A stretch of 64,000 nt of DNA, taken from NCBI RefSeq assembly GCF_011305535.1, contig NZ_CP049905.1:1188001-1252000 (forward strand), given 5' to 3'. The translations under genes and the position numbers were made by a program. The notes below the pieces were generated by a model. It worked only from the letters and a program-made list of their open reading frames with translations, ran no database searches and was not told the origin of the DNA. The stretch comes from Diaphorobacter sp. HDW4B (GTDB lineage: Bacteria > Pseudomonadota > Gammaproteobacteria > Burkholderiales > Burkholderiaceae_C). Positions 54,939 to 63,605 of this stretch are shown piece by piece. Numbering within the stretch: the first letter of the stretch is position 1; every line of letters starts with the position of its first letter.

Positions 54939-55906
54939 GCGGACGCCCCGAACTGCTCAAAGGTCTCGTGGTCGGCAGCCATGGCCGTCACTGCGTGGTG
55001 GAAACGCCCGATGGCGAGCGCCGCATCTGCCACCCGCGCGGCAAGAAAAGCCAAGCCGTCGTCGGCGACCATGTGCTGTGGCTGCCGGCGCCGCCCGGTC
55101 AGGGTGACGAAGGCACGATCGAAAAAGTCGAGAAGCGCCGCAACCTGTTCTATCGGCAGGACGAAATTCGCACCAAGTCGTTCGCGGCCAATCTCGATCA
55201 GGTGCTGATCCTGCTCGCTGCCGAACCCGTGTTTTCCGAGAGCCAACTGGTGCGCGCACTCATCGCCGCCGAGGCCGCACACATCACGCCCATCATCGCG
55301 CTCAACAAGAGCGATCTGATCGAGCCCTTCGCACGCGCCTGGGAACGCCTCTGGCCCTACCGCCACATGGGCGGCGAGCACGACACACAGCACCACTACC
55401 GCGTGCTGCCCATGTCGCTCACCGAATCCGGCACGGTCGATCACGAGACGCTGCTTCCCATCCTCGAAGGCAAGACCACGCTGGTGCTCGGCCCCTCGGG
55501 CGTCGGCAAAAGCACGCTGGTGAATCTGCTGGTGCCGGGCGCCTACGCCCTCACGGCTGAAATCTCGCAGGCACTGAACTCCGGCAAGCACACGACGACA
55601 ACGACCACCCTCTACTGGATCGACGAAGCCCGCAAGACGGCGCTGATCGATTCACCGGGCTTTCAGGAATTCGGCCTGCGCCATCTCGCGCCCACCGATC
55701 TCGCCAAGTGCATGCCCGACATCGCCGCACACGCGGGCGACTGCAAGTTCTACAACTGCACCCATCTGCACGAACCCGGCTGCGACGTGCGCGCCCGCGT
55801 GCTCGATGCGGAAGATGATCAGAAACAGGCCGATTTCATCAGCGCGAACCGCTATCGTCTCTATGGCGAACTGTTCGAGGAACTGAGCGCTCCGCCGAAG
55901 TATTGA
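54935..55906 (+). CDS. rsgA: Ribosome small subunit-dependent GTPase A
   Basis: A 323-residue circularly permuted GTPase: an N-terminal OB-fold, then ALNKSDL (G4) before GPSGVGKST (G1), and a C-terminal zinc finger in CKFYNCTHLHEPGC. It helps mature the 30S subunit late in assembly. The ATG at 54935 overlaps the preceding stop (ATGA). It ends just at the start of an intergenic repeat. Confidence 0.95.
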   Translation: MSGRPELLKGLVVGSHGRHCVVETPDGERRICHPRGKKSQAVVGDHVLWLPAPPGQGDEGTIEKVEKRRNLFYRQDEIRTKSFAANLDQVLILLAAEPVFSESQLVRALIAAEAAHITPIIALNKSDLIEPFARAWERLWPYRHMGGEHDTQHHYRVLPMSLTESGTVDHETLLPILEGKTTLVLGPSGVGKSTLVNLLVPGAYALTAEISQALNSGKHTTTTTTLYWIDEARKTALIDSPGFQEFGLRHLAPTDLAKCMPDIAAHAGDCKFYNCTHLHEPGCDVRARVLDAEDDQKQADFISANRYRLYGELFEELSAPPKY

Positions 55907-55985
55907 CCCCCCTGAGGCGCTGCGCGCCTTCCCCCCGAAGGGGGGACGCCGCCAGTGCTGCGGGGCGGCCCTTGCACGGCGGCTG
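55905..55985. repeat. Comamonadaceae-type intergenic repeat CCCCCTGAGGCGCTGCGCGCC
   Basis: CCCCCCTGAGGCGCTGCGCG, then CTTCCCCCC-GAA-GGGGGG and a GC-rich tail. I remember very similar stretches after many genes in Acidovorax, Delftia and Comamonas; copy number here cannot be checked. It lies between convergent rsgA and the CobD-like gene and may act as a transcription end. Confidence 0.65.
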
Positions 55986-56039
55986 CTCGCCTGGAGTGTG
56001 CGGGCGTTGATGCCGCGCTACCTCGTTGGAGATGTTCGG

Positions 56040-57029
56040 TCAGCCCAGCAGGCGGGCGAATGACAGCAGCGCGAGCAGCAGCATCCACACCACGACCGAG
56101 CGCCAGACCAGGCCGACGACGCTGCGCAGATGCGCGACTTCCGGTTCGCGGCCGGGGGTGCTGGCGCTGTCGCCCAAGTCGGGGTCGGTTTCCCAGCCCT
56201 GTGTGGAGCCGACTTCGGACTTCAAGCGCAGCGCTTCACCGCCGAGGCGCACGTTGATCGCGCCGGAAGTGGCGGCCAAAATCACGCCATCGTTGTCGTT
56301 CGGGAAACGCTGTGCATGAAAGCGCCAGCCGTCGATGGCTTCTTCAAAGCTGCCGACCACGGCAAAGCTCAGAGCAGTCATGCGGGCGGGCAACCAGTCG
56401 ATCACCAGCCACGATTTGGCAGCCACATGCTGCAGCGGGGCGCTGGCCGGATGCGTGGCGAGCGCGCGGCTGCGGGGCGACCAGTAGCGGGCGACAAACT
56501 CGGCCATGCGATACAGCACCGCGCCGGTCGGGCCAAAGCCCAGAGCTGCCAGAACCGAGAACCACGCCAGCACGCCAAACACGTGGCGGTGCGCGGCGAT
56601 CACGCAGTACTCGATGACGTGACGGACGATTTCGCTGCGCGGCAGCTCGCCCACTTCCACTTGCTTCCACTCGGCCAGACGTGCGCGTGCGCGGTCGGCA
56701 TCGCCCTCTTCCAGCGCATCGCGAATGCCGGTGAAGTGGTAGCTGAATTGGCGAAAACCCAGCGTGAAATACAGCACGGCCACGTTCCAGATCAACGCCA
56801 CGGGCCAGCCAATCCAGTGCATCAAAGCCCAGTGCACGCCCAGCGCAATGGCCGACGGAACGAGCACAGCGATGCACCACGCCACCCATGCGTGCACGGT
56901 GGTTCCGGTGTCGAAATTGCGGCTGACCGACAACGCCCACGCGCGCGGTCCTGCATGGATCGGATCACTGCGCGACAGCGGTCGGGCCTGCTCTATGAGC
57001 AATGCAAACAGGATGGCAAAAAAACTCAT
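56040..57029 (-). CDS. CobD/CbiB (AmpE-like) family membrane protein
   Basis: A 329-residue protein starting MSFFAILFALLIEQARPLSR, with four or five hydrophobic segments. The GIRDALEEGDADRARARLAEW region and ATSGAINVRLGGEA match the CobD/CbiB-AmpE superfamily. No cobalamin genes are near, so a cobinamide role is doubtful. Relatives are annotated this way in most Burkholderiales. It may instead relate to AmpE signalling. Confidence 0.78.
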   Translation of the reverse strand: MSFFAILFALLIEQARPLSRSDPIHAGPRAWALSVSRNFDTGTTVHAWVAWCIAVLVPSAIALGVHWALMHWIGWPVALIWNVAVLYFTLGFRQFSYHFTGIRDALEEGDADRARARLAEWKQVEVGELPRSEIVRHVIEYCVIAAHRHVFGVLAWFSVLAALGFGPTGAVLYRMAEFVARYWSPRSRALATHPASAPLQHVAAKSWLVIDWLPARMTALSFAVVGSFEEAIDGWRFHAQRFPNDNDGVILAATSGAINVRLGGEALRLKSEVGSTQGWETDPDLGDSASTPGREPEVAHLRSVVGLVWRSVVVWMLLLALLSFARLLG

Positions 57030-57113
57030 GGGCGCCATCATACTGGCGCAGGGTATCGGACAACGTTTTTCGAGAGTGCGCGGACGAAAAATCTGCGCCT
57101 CGAAAATTTGTCA

Positions 57114-57884
57114 TCAGGCCATCATGAAGCGGTAGAAGTTGCGCAGCATGCCTGCAGTTGCACCCCAGATGTAGCGCTGCGTGGAGCCGTCCTGATACGG
57201 CATCGCGTACCACTCGCGGCGCAAGCCTTGCCACTCCATGTAGTGGCGTTCGTGGTGGCGCGGGTCGAGCAGAAACGCAAGCGGCACTTCGAACACGTCG
57301 GCCACTTCGTCGGGGTTCGGCGTGATCGTGAAGCCGGGATGCACCAGCGCGACCACCGGCGTCACGTTGAACGCGGTCACCGTCACGTAGGTGTTGAGAT
57401 GGCCGAGCACTTCCACGTATTGGTGCGCTATACCCACCTCCTCCGTGGTTTCTCGCAGCGCCGTTCCGTTGGGCCCGCCATCGCCGGGGTCGGCCTTGCC
57501 GCCGGGAAAGGCAATCTGCCCCGAATGCTTGTTCAGCCGTGTCGTGCGCTGAGTGAGCAGCACCATCGGCTGCTCGCGCATGACGATGGGGATCAGCACC
57601 GAAGCGTCGGCGGGGTCGCGATCGATCACTCCGCGATCCCGCAGCACGTCCGGCGTCCAGATCGGGGGCGAGGCAAACCGCTCGCGCAGCGCGTCGGGCG
57701 TCATCTCTTTCGCGGGAACGGCTGGCAGGTGCGAGTCCACTCCGGCGATGGGCGCCAGGCGCGGATCGAAATTGGGGATGCTGGAGAGTTGCAACTCTTG
57801 GGGCCGCTGCGCGGCGGTTGCGGAAGGAGCTGAATGGGAGGTCACGACCGTCGTCTGTCTCTGTTGTCTTTGTTGCCGGGCCAC
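57114..57884 (-). CDS. CoA pyrophosphatase, Nudix family (NudL/YeaB-like)
   Basis: A 256-residue Nudix hydrolase. VLLTQRTTRLNKHSGQIAFP followed by GG matches the CoA-hydrolase signature (LLTxR...FPGG). The Nudix box GGKADPGDGG...ALRETTEEVG has Asp where the usual first Glu stands. It would cleave CoA or its derivatives to 3',5'-ADP and acyl-phosphopantetheine. The N-terminal 60 residues are polar and variable, so the start may be later. Confidence 0.85.
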   Translation of the reverse strand: MARQQRQQRQTTVVTSHSAPSATAAQRPQELQLSSIPNFDPRLAPIAGVDSHLPAVPAKEMTPDALRERFASPPIWTPDVLRDRGVIDRDPADASVLIPIVMREQPMVLLTQRTTRLNKHSGQIAFPGGKADPGDGGPNGTALRETTEEVGIAHQYVEVLGHLNTYVTVTAFNVTPVVALVHPGFTITPNPDEVADVFEVPLAFLLDPRHHERHYMEWQGLRREWYAMPYQDGSTQRYIWGATAGMLRNFYRFMMA

Positions 57885-57888
57885 GCAT

Positions 57889-57929
57889 GAAAAAAGCCGC
57901 TACAGGCTTGAGGCACTGTAGCGGCTTTT
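57889..57929 (-). terminator. Rho-independent terminator of the rpsP-rimM-trmD-rplS operon
   Basis: AAAAGCCGCTACAG and CTGTAGCGGCTTTT, perfect 10-bp G/C core with A/T extension and 10-base loop. The T-run on the minus strand is at plus 57889-57895. It lies 28 bases past the rplS stop. Confidence 0.9.
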
Positions 57930-57956
57930 CGCGAGACTCGCTGACGTAGCGTTGAA

Positions 57957-58337
57957 TTACGCTGCGACTGGAGCCTTGACGCGGGAAGGCAGCTTTTCCT
58001 TGATACGTGCCGACTTGCCGCTGCGCGAACGCAGGTAGTACAGCTTGGCACGACGCACGTCACCACGGCGCTTCACTTCGATGCTGGCGATCAGAGGGGA
58101 GTAAGTCTGGAACGTACGCTCCACACCTTCACCGCTCGAAATCTTGCGCACTGTGAAACCGCTGTTCAGGCCACGGTTACGCTTGGCAATCACCACGCCT
58201 TCGTAAGCCTGCACACGCTTGCGTGTACCTTCCACCACGTTCACGCTCACGATGACGGTGTCACCAGGCGCGAAAGCGGGGATGGTCTTGTTCAAGCGAG
58301 CGATTTCTTCCTGCTCGAGAGTCTGAATCAGATTCAT
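57957..58337 (-). CDS. rplS: 50S ribosomal protein L19
   Basis: A 126-residue L19 starting [40 protein letters not shown] and [20 protein letters not shown] are the conserved core at the 30S-50S interface. Last gene of rpsP-rimM-trmD-rplS; ends in a strong terminator. The start at 58337 is the family start; a longer frame upstream is not conserved. Confidence 0.98.
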   Translation of the reverse strand: MNLIQTLEQEEIARLNKTIPAFAPGDTVIVSVNVVEGTRKRVQAYEGVVIAKRNRGLNSGFTVRKISSGEGVERTFQTYSPLIASIEVKRRGDVRRAKLYYLRSRSGKSARIKEKLPSRVKAPVAA

Positions 58338-58483
58338 GATTTCTTCCAAACGATCATGTCCGCGCCAAGATTGGCTTGATGCCCGGATTGGCACCTTTGT
58401 GGCTCAAAGCGGGTGGGCAAATCAAAGTTTGCGCACCTTTCGGGCTTGAAGAGCGGCCGGCCAGAGGATCGAAAAGCCTTTGA

Positions 58484-59251
58484 TTATAACAACTTGGGCA
58501 ATTTCGCCAAGAGTGCTTCGTCCGCCTTGTTCAAAGCCCCTTTTTCACGAGCGGCCTCGACCAGCTCCGGGCGGTGCTTTGCCGACAGCGTCAGCCGCTG
58601 GTCGCGCCGCCAGCGCTCGATCTGCGCATGGTGACCGGACAGCAGCGCCGCAGGCACGCTCTCGCCTTGCCATTCCTCGGGGCGCGTGTAGTGCGGATTG
58701 TCCAAAAGCCCATCCAACGCGGGATTGAAGCTATCGAATTGATGGCTGCCGTCGTCGTGCAGCACACCGGGTTGCAGACGCGCAACAGCATCGATCAGCG
58801 CCATCGCCGGAATTTCCCCGCCCGAGAGCACGAAATCGCCCAAGCTAATCTGCACATTCACGAACTTGTCGATGAATCGCTGATCCACGCCCTCATAACG
58901 ACCGCAGAGCAGCACCGCACCCGGGCTGGCCGACCATTCCTCGACAGTCGAGTGAGTGAGCGCTCGCCCAATCGGTGAAAACAACACCAGCGGAGCCTGC
59001 GCTTCGGGCAACTGGGCGCGATCGGCGCGAATCGCCTCCAGGCAGCGCGAAAGCGGATCGGCCATCATCACCATGCCGGGCCCACCGCCGAAGGGACGGT
59101 CATCCACGCGCCGGTAATTGCCTTCGGCGTAGTCGCGCGGATTCCACAGACGCACATCGACTTGCTTGCTCTGATACGCACGCCGCGTCACGCCGCTTTC
59201 AAGAAACGGCGCGAACAGTTCAGGGAACAGAGTGATGATGTCAAAACGCAT
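58484..59251 (-). CDS. trmD: tRNA (guanine37-N1)-methyltransferase
   Basis: A 255-residue SPOUT methyltransferase starting MRFDIITLFPELFAPFLESG. LLCGRYEGVDQRFIDKFV and SLGDFVLSGGE form the AdoMet-binding knot. It makes m1G37 in tRNAs reading CNN-type codons and prevents +1 frameshifts. It follows rimM by 24 bases. Confidence 0.97.
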   Translation of the reverse strand: MRFDIITLFPELFAPFLESGVTRRAYQSKQVDVRLWNPRDYAEGNYRRVDDRPFGGGPGMVMMADPLSRCLEAIRADRAQLPEAQAPLVLFSPIGRALTHSTVEEWSASPGAVLLCGRYEGVDQRFIDKFVNVQISLGDFVLSGGEIPAMALIDAVARLQPGVLHDDGSHQFDSFNPALDGLLDNPHYTRPEEWQGESVPAALLSGHHAQIERWRRDQRLTLSAKHRPELVEAAREKGALNKADEALLAKLPKLL

Positions 59252-59275
59252 GGAGCTACCACCGATCTCCGCGAC

Positions 59276-59851
59276 TCAATAATCCAGTTGCCAGTCGACC
59301 GTGATCTGGCGACCCGCCACATCCACCTTGTCCACGAAAGCCGAGACAAACGGAATCATGCGCTCGACCGGCTTGCCATCGACTTCCTGCGACAGCACCA
59401 GCGTGGTCTGCGGGCCGGTGGCCAGCAAATCCTTCACTTGCCCCAGCTCCACGCCTTCGCGGTTGACGACGTTAAGCCCCAGCAGATCCACCCAGTAATA
59501 CTCGTCCTCCGCCGCCTTCGGAAAACTCGCGCGTGCGATGAAGATGCGCGCACCACGCAGCGCCTCCGCGCCATTGCGATCGAGAATCTCCTCGGCAGTC
59601 GCCACCACCGAATCCGAATGCTCGCGCGCCTGCTTCACCGTCAGCAAAACCGTGCCGGAAAAAAAGCTCTTCGCGCCCTTCTCCGACGGCAACAGATACC
59701 ACGACCCGCCACTCAGCAGCGCCTCAGGGTTGGCGCTGTACGGCACGATTTTGAACCAGCCCTTGATGCCCCAAGCCTCGCCAATGCGACCGACTTCGAC
59801 GGCATCGGAAGGAAGGGTTGCGGATTGCAGAACGGGAAGATCGGCTGGCAT
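59276..59851 (-). CDS. rimM: Ribosome maturation factor RimM
   Basis: A 191-residue protein with the N-terminal RimM domain (VEVGRIGEAWGIKGWFKIVP) and C-terminal PRC-barrel (YYWVDLLGLNVVNREG... IPFVSAFVDKVDV). It helps mature the 16S 3' domain by binding S19. The ATG at 59851 (MPADLPVLQS) fits; in-frame codons upstream extend to 59917. Upstream lies a gap with a terminator-like hairpin and an inverted-repeat element. Confidence 0.95.
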   Translation of the reverse strand: MPADLPVLQSATLPSDAVEVGRIGEAWGIKGWFKIVPYSANPEALLSGGSWYLLPSEKGAKSFFSGTVLLTVKQAREHSDSVVATAEEILDRNGAEALRGARIFIARASFPKAAEDEYYWVDLLGLNVVNREGVELGQVKDLLATGPQTTLVLSQEVDGKPVERMIPFVSAFVDKVDVAGRQITVDWQLDY

Positions 59852-59925
59852 AGAAAAAGAAAAATCAAAAACGGACCGCCGGAGCGGGCCAACAAAGAGC
59901 AGCGGGCGCTGGATCAATCACCACA

Positions 59926-60021
59926 ACGCCAAGACAGCCCCTCAGGCTAGGCGTCGAAGCCGCAGACAGTATGCCGATACGGCAAGGCTTCGCAACAACG
60001 CATGAGGGGCTGTATTGGCGT
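59926..60021. mobile_element. 96-bp element with 19-nt terminal inverted repeats (MITE-like) in rpsP-rimM gap
   Basis: ACGCCAAGACAGCCCCTCA (59926-59944) and its inverse at 60003-60021 match at 18 of 19 positions. Nested inside are GCGT/ACGC, CGAAGCC/GGCTTCG (59955-59961, 59986-59992) and TGCCG-ATA-CGGCA (59972-59984), so the whole folds back on itself. No coding capacity. Whether it transposed here is inference; no target duplication was confirmed. Confidence 0.6.
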
Positions 60022-60041
60022 CCCCCGCAAGCCTCGCCAAT

Positions 60042-60059
60042 GGAAGCCGCAAGGCTTCC
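60042..60059. repeat. GGAAGCC-GCAA-GGCTTCC hairpin beside the element
   Basis: Perfect 7-bp stem with a GCAA tetraloop. GAAGCC...GGCTTC is also the inner arm of the element next to it, suggesting a shared origin or partial copy. Confidence 0.6.
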
Positions 60060-60084
60060 TACCCAACAAACCAAAATCTAAAAC

Positions 60085-60123
60085 AAAAAAAAGCGGACCC
60101 CGTCAAAAACGGAACCCGCTTTT
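60085..60123 (-). terminator. Internal terminator/attenuator after rpsP
   Basis: On the minus strand AAAAGCGGGTTCCGT, loop TTTTG, ACGGGGTCCGCTTTT plus more T. The stem pairs fully if three G-U pairs are allowed. It lies 16 bases past the rpsP stop and before rimM, so part of the transcripts may end here. Confidence 0.75.
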
Positions 60124-60138
60124 CAGAAGCTCGGAAGC

Positions 60139-60390
60139 TTAGGCAGCAGCCTTGGCACCTTGCTTGATCAGACGATCAACGGTAGGCGAAGCCTGTGCGC
60201 CAACGCTCTTCCAGTATGTCAGACGATCTTGTGCAATGCGCAGACCTTCTTCACCATCCTTGGCGGATGGGTTGTAGAAACCCAGACGCTCGATGAAACG
60301 ACCATCGCGGCGAACGCGCTTGTCGGTCACGACGATGTTGAAGAACGGACGATGCTTGGAACCGCCGCGAGCAAGTCGAATAACGACCAT
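60139..60390 (-). CDS. rpsP: 30S ribosomal protein S16
   Basis: An 83-residue S16 starting [39 protein letters not shown] is the conserved centre. First gene of rpsP-rimM-trmD-rplS. A frame extending upstream to 60588 has no similarity to the family and is not used. Its promoter must lie in the 151-base gap before the divergent GNAT gene. Confidence 0.98.
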   Translation of the reverse strand: MVVIRLARGGSKHRPFFNIVVTDKRVRRDGRFIERLGFYNPSAKDGEEGLRIAQDRLTYWKSVGAQASPTVDRLIKQGAKAAA

Positions 60391-60541
60391 AATGAATCCT
60401 TCGGGTGGAAAAGCAGTTACCACCAATGATTTGTGTTTGGCAACTGCCAAGGTTTTTCTACTGCGTTTGAGACACGCGACATGGCCACCCGGCCAGCGAC
60501 ACGCAGCAAAGTCCGCAATTATAGCCCCTTCCTGGAAAAAG

Positions 60542-61066
60542 ATGCTCACTATTCGTGCAAGTCGGGAAAATGACATCCCGGCCATCACGGCGATCTACCG
60601 CCACCACGTGCTCCACAGTACGGGAACCTTCGAAATCGATCCCCCCACCGAAGCCGACATGACCCTGCGCCGCGCCGACGTGCTCGGCAAGGGACTGCCC
60701 TATCTCGTGGCCGAAAACGAGGCGGGCGACATCCTCGGCTACAGCTACTGCAACTGGTTCAAGCCGCGGCCCGCCTACCGCTTCTCGGCGGAAGACTCCA
60801 TCTACGTGGCCGATTCCGCGCGCGGTCAGGGCGTAGGTCGCCAACTGCTGGATGCTCTCTGCGCCGCCGCAGAACAGGCAGGCGTGCGCCGCCTGTTGGC
60901 CGTGATCGGCGATTCGGCCAATGCCGGCTCCATCGGCGTGCACACTGCTGCGGGCTTCAGCCACGCGGGCGTGCTGCGTTCCGCTGGATGGAAGTTCGAC
61001 CAATGGCTGGATATCGTGCTCATGGATAAGCCCATAGGGGCTGGGGACACGACCGCGCCCGAGTGA
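60542..61066 (+). CDS. GNAT family N-acetyltransferase (phosphinothricin acetyltransferase-like)
   Basis: A 174-residue single GNAT domain starting [20 protein letters not shown]. Acetyl-CoA binding is by [14 protein letters not shown], with [20 protein letters not shown] as the C-terminal signature of the PAT/YncA group. These acetylate amino groups of phosphinothricin, methionine sulfoximine or similar compounds. The native substrate is uncertain. Confidence 0.88.
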   Translation: MLTIRASRENDIPAITAIYRHHVLHSTGTFEIDPPTEADMTLRRADVLGKGLPYLVAENEAGDILGYSYCNWFKPRPAYRFSAEDSIYVADSARGQGVGRQLLDALCAAAEQAGVRRLLAVIGDSANAGSIGVHTAAGFSHAGVLRSAGWKFDQWLDIVLMDKPIGAGDTTAPE

Positions 61067-61120
61067 AGCGCCGCCTCACAATCCGACGACGATCCCCCAT
61101 CAGAAGAACATTCCAGAGAC

Positions 61121-61618
61121 ATGAACACGAGCAGTAACAGCAGCACCAACACCACCGCCGCGCAAGCAACCACCAAGAACAAGACCGTCGCCGCCTGGCT
61201 GGCATTTGTGGGCGGGCCGCTGGGCCTGCACCGCTTCTACCTTTACGGACTGTTCGATACGCTCGGTTGGCTGCTGCCGATTCCCACGGCGCTCGGGGTG
61301 TACGGCATTCAGCGCGTGATGGAATACGGTCAGGATGACCAGTTCAGCTGGATTCTCATCCCGCTGCTGGGCTTCACCTTTGCGGGCTGCGCCTTGCGCG
61401 CGATTCTGTATGGGCTGATGACGCCGGAAAAATGGAATGCTCGCTTCAACCCGCAAGTGGCACTGGACCATCCTGCCGGCCAAACCCGCTGGGCCACCAT
61501 TTTTGCGATCGGGCTGTCGCTGCTGATCGGCACGACCGTGCTCATGGCCAGCATTGCGTTCAGCTTTCAGCGCTACTTCGAATACCAGATCGAAGAAGCG
61601 CGCAAGATTTCGCAGTAA
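61121..61618 (+). CDS. TM2 domain-containing membrane protein
   Basis: A 165-residue protein with a Ser/Thr/Asn-rich N-terminus (1-20), the TM2-type block WLAFVGGPLGLHRFYLYGLF, and two more hydrophobic pairs (about 80-100 and 123-145). TM2 proteins have no agreed function. It lies 54 bases after the GNAT gene on the same strand and ends before a terminator. Confidence 0.78.
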   Translation: MNTSSNSSTNTTAAQATTKNKTVAAWLAFVGGPLGLHRFYLYGLFDTLGWLLPIPTALGVYGIQRVMEYGQDDQFSWILIPLLGFTFAGCALRAILYGLMTPEKWNARFNPQVALDHPAGQTRWATIFAIGLSLLIGTTVLMASIAFSFQRYFEYQIEEARKISQ

Positions 61619-61651
61619 TCGCTCAGCCAAACAACACAGCGTCCACAACGA

Positions 61652-61687
61652 AAAAGCGCCAGGCCCTTCAAGGCTCTGGCGCTTTTT
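61652..61687. terminator. Bidirectional terminator between TM2 gene and pit
   Basis: AAAAAGCGCCAG and CTGGCGCTTTTT pair perfectly around a short loop region (61652-61687). A/T runs on both sides serve the convergent TM2 and pit genes. Confidence 0.88.
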
Positions 61688-61706
61688 GATTGGGCTCGCG
61701 GCAGTG

Positions 61707-62720
61707 TCAGACGAACAACTGCAGACTGATCCAGTAGGCAATCGCGGCGACGAAGGCGCTGGCGGGAATCGTCAGAATCCACGCCCAGACGATGTTGCCC
61801 GCCACGCCCCAGCGCACGGCGCTCGCGCGTTGCGTAGAACCAACACCAACAATGGCGCCCGTGATGGTGTGGGTGGTCGACACCGGAACACCCATGGCGG
61901 TTGCGATGAACAAGGTCAGCGCACCGCCGGTTTCGGCGCAGAAGCCGCCGACAGGCTTGAGCTTGGTGATCTTCTGGCCCATGGTCTTGACGATGCGCCA
62001 GCCGCCGAACATGGTGCCCATGCCGATGGCCACGTAGCAGCTGATGATGCTCCACAGGGGTGGCGAAGCATCGGCCGTCGAGGCGTAACCCGTGGCAATC
62101 AGCATCATCCAGATGATGCCGATGGTCTTCTGCGCGTCGTTGCCGCCGTGGCCCAGGCTGTAGGCACCGGCGGATACCAGTTGCAGGCGGCGGAACCACT
62201 TGTCGACCTTGCTGGGGCGGGCGCGGCGGAAGGTCCAGGCGACGATCACCATCATGATCGAGCCGAGCAAGAAGCCCAGCAACGGCGAGATGAAGATGAA
62301 GGCCACGGTCTTGAGAATGCCGCCGGCCACCAGCGCGCCCGCGCCGGACTTGGCGATCACCGAGCCGACGATGCCGCCGATCAGCGCGTGCGACGAACTG
62401 CTGGGGATGCCGTAGTACCAGGTGATCACGTTCCAGGTGATCGCACCGACCAGCGCGCCGAACACCACGTGGGTATCCACGATGCCCGGCTGGACGATGC
62501 CCTTGCCGACGGTGGCCGCCACGCTCAGGTGGAAGATGAAGATCGCGACGAAGTTGAAGAACGCTGCAAACACGACGGCCTGCGTCGGCTTGAGCACGCC
62601 CGTGGAGACCACGGTCGCAATGGAGTTGGCCGCGTCATGAAACCCGTTCATGAAGTCGAACAACAGGGCCAGCGCGACCAAGACGATCACGACCCATAGG
62701 GCTGCTTGTACTGTTTCCAT
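61707..62720 (-). CDS. pit: Inorganic phosphate transporter, Pit family
   Basis: A 337-residue PiT/PHO4 permease. The two inverted repeats carry DFMNGFHDAANSIATVVS near the N-terminus and GHGGNDAQKTIGIIWM in the second half, the phosphate/cation signature. It imports metal-phosphate with protons. The DUF47 partner gene lies just upstream (50 bases) and is transcribed first, so the pair forms an operon behind a Pho-box-like site. Confidence 0.94.
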   Translation of the reverse strand: METVQAALWVVIVLVALALLFDFMNGFHDAANSIATVVSTGVLKPTQAVVFAAFFNFVAIFIFHLSVAATVGKGIVQPGIVDTHVVFGALVGAITWNVITWYYGIPSSSSHALIGGIVGSVIAKSGAGALVAGGILKTVAFIFISPLLGFLLGSIMMVIVAWTFRRARPSKVDKWFRRLQLVSAGAYSLGHGGNDAQKTIGIIWMMLIATGYASTADASPPLWSIISCYVAIGMGTMFGGWRIVKTMGQKITKLKPVGGFCAETGGALTLFIATAMGVPVSTTHTITGAIVGVGSTQRASAVRWGVAGNIVWAWILTIPASAFVAAIAYWISLQLFV

Positions 62721-62770
62721 GCTGATTAGCTAGTGATGCCGGAATTCGGGCAGAAGGTGCCGAAGCGGCT

Positions 62771-63418
62771 TCAGGAGTTCTCGAGGATCACACCCTCGAT
62801 GAGATTGGCGACGTCTTCGCACTTGTCGGTGATGGTTTCCAGCAGCTCGTAGATGGCCTTGAGCTTGATGACTTCGCGCACATCGGGCTCTTCGCGGAAC
62901 AGCTTGCTCATGGCGCTGCGCATCACGCGGTCAGCATCGCCTTCGAGGCGGTCGATTTCCTCGCAGGTCTTGAGCGCGGCTTCGGCGACCGCTGGATCGG
63001 CAATGCGCGACAGCAGCTTGATCGCGTCCTGAACGCGCTCGCAGCAGCGCAGGCTGATGTCGGTCAGACGCGTGATTTCGTCCGTCATGTGATGAACGTC
63101 GTACAGCGCCATGGTCTCTGCCGAGTCCTGGATCAGGTCGGCCACATCGTCCATGGTGTTGATGAGCGAGTGGATCTGCTCACGGTCGATGGGGGTGATG
63201 AAGGTCTTGTGCAGGGTGCGGTTGACTTCGTGGGTCACGCGGTCGGCGGCGCGCTCGGCGTTGTCGACGTCCTGGTTGTACTTGTCACGCAGATGCGGGT
63301 CGCTGTAATTGGCGACCAGCTGGGAAAATGCACGTGCTGCCTCGACAATGCGCTCCGCATGCTGGTTGAACATCTCGAAAAAATTGCCCTCCTGGGGCAA
63401 CAGCTTTCCAAACAACAT
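62771..63418 (-). CDS. DUF47 family Pit accessory protein (PhoU-like)
   Basis: A 215-residue all-helical protein starting MLFGKLLPQEGNFFEMFNQH. DNAERAADRVTHEVNRTLHK and FITPIDREQIHSLINTMDDV are the DUF47/PhoU-like metal-binding helices. DUF47 proteins pair with Pit transporters and seem to modulate them. It has AGGAG 6 bases before the ATG. First gene of the pit operon. Confidence 0.92.
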   Translation of the reverse strand: MLFGKLLPQEGNFFEMFNQHAERIVEAARAFSQLVANYSDPHLRDKYNQDVDNAERAADRVTHEVNRTLHKTFITPIDREQIHSLINTMDDVADLIQDSAETMALYDVHHMTDEITRLTDISLRCCERVQDAIKLLSRIADPAVAEAALKTCEEIDRLEGDADRVMRSAMSKLFREEPDVREVIKLKAIYELLETITDKCEDVANLIEGVILENS

Positions 63419-63459
63419 GCAAACTCCTGAGGCAGTCTTTCGTCACTCACTGTAACAAT

Positions 63460-63477
63460 TTGACAGTACGGTGACAT
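63460..63477 (-). promoter_or_regulatory. Pho-box-like site upstream of the DUF47-pit operon
   Basis: On the minus strand ATGTCAC-CGTA-CTGTCAA, a 7-4-7 direct repeat close to the known PhoB box CTGTCAT-4-CTGTCAT. It lies 42 bases before the DUF47 ATG. A possible -10 (TACAGT) follows. Confidence 0.6.
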
Positions 63478-63605
63478 CTTCGTGAAAGATCGGAGTTTAA
63501 CCGGGCAGGCACCTCGCCCTCGTCCCGAAAGACCAATATCCCTGCGTATCTATCTTGACATTTGGCAGTCAGCCGAAGATTTTGATAGAAGCACTCGATA
63601 TTTGC

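Noticed and set aside
56130-57833. 567-codon plus-strand frame over the CobD-like and Nudix genes
   Set aside because: It spans two clear minus-strand genes and the gap between them; His/Arg-rich, no domain.
60293-60541. N-terminal extension of the GNAT gene to 60293
   Set aside because: The extra 83 codons are antisense to rpsP and lack similarity; the ATG at 60542 starts the GNAT domain.
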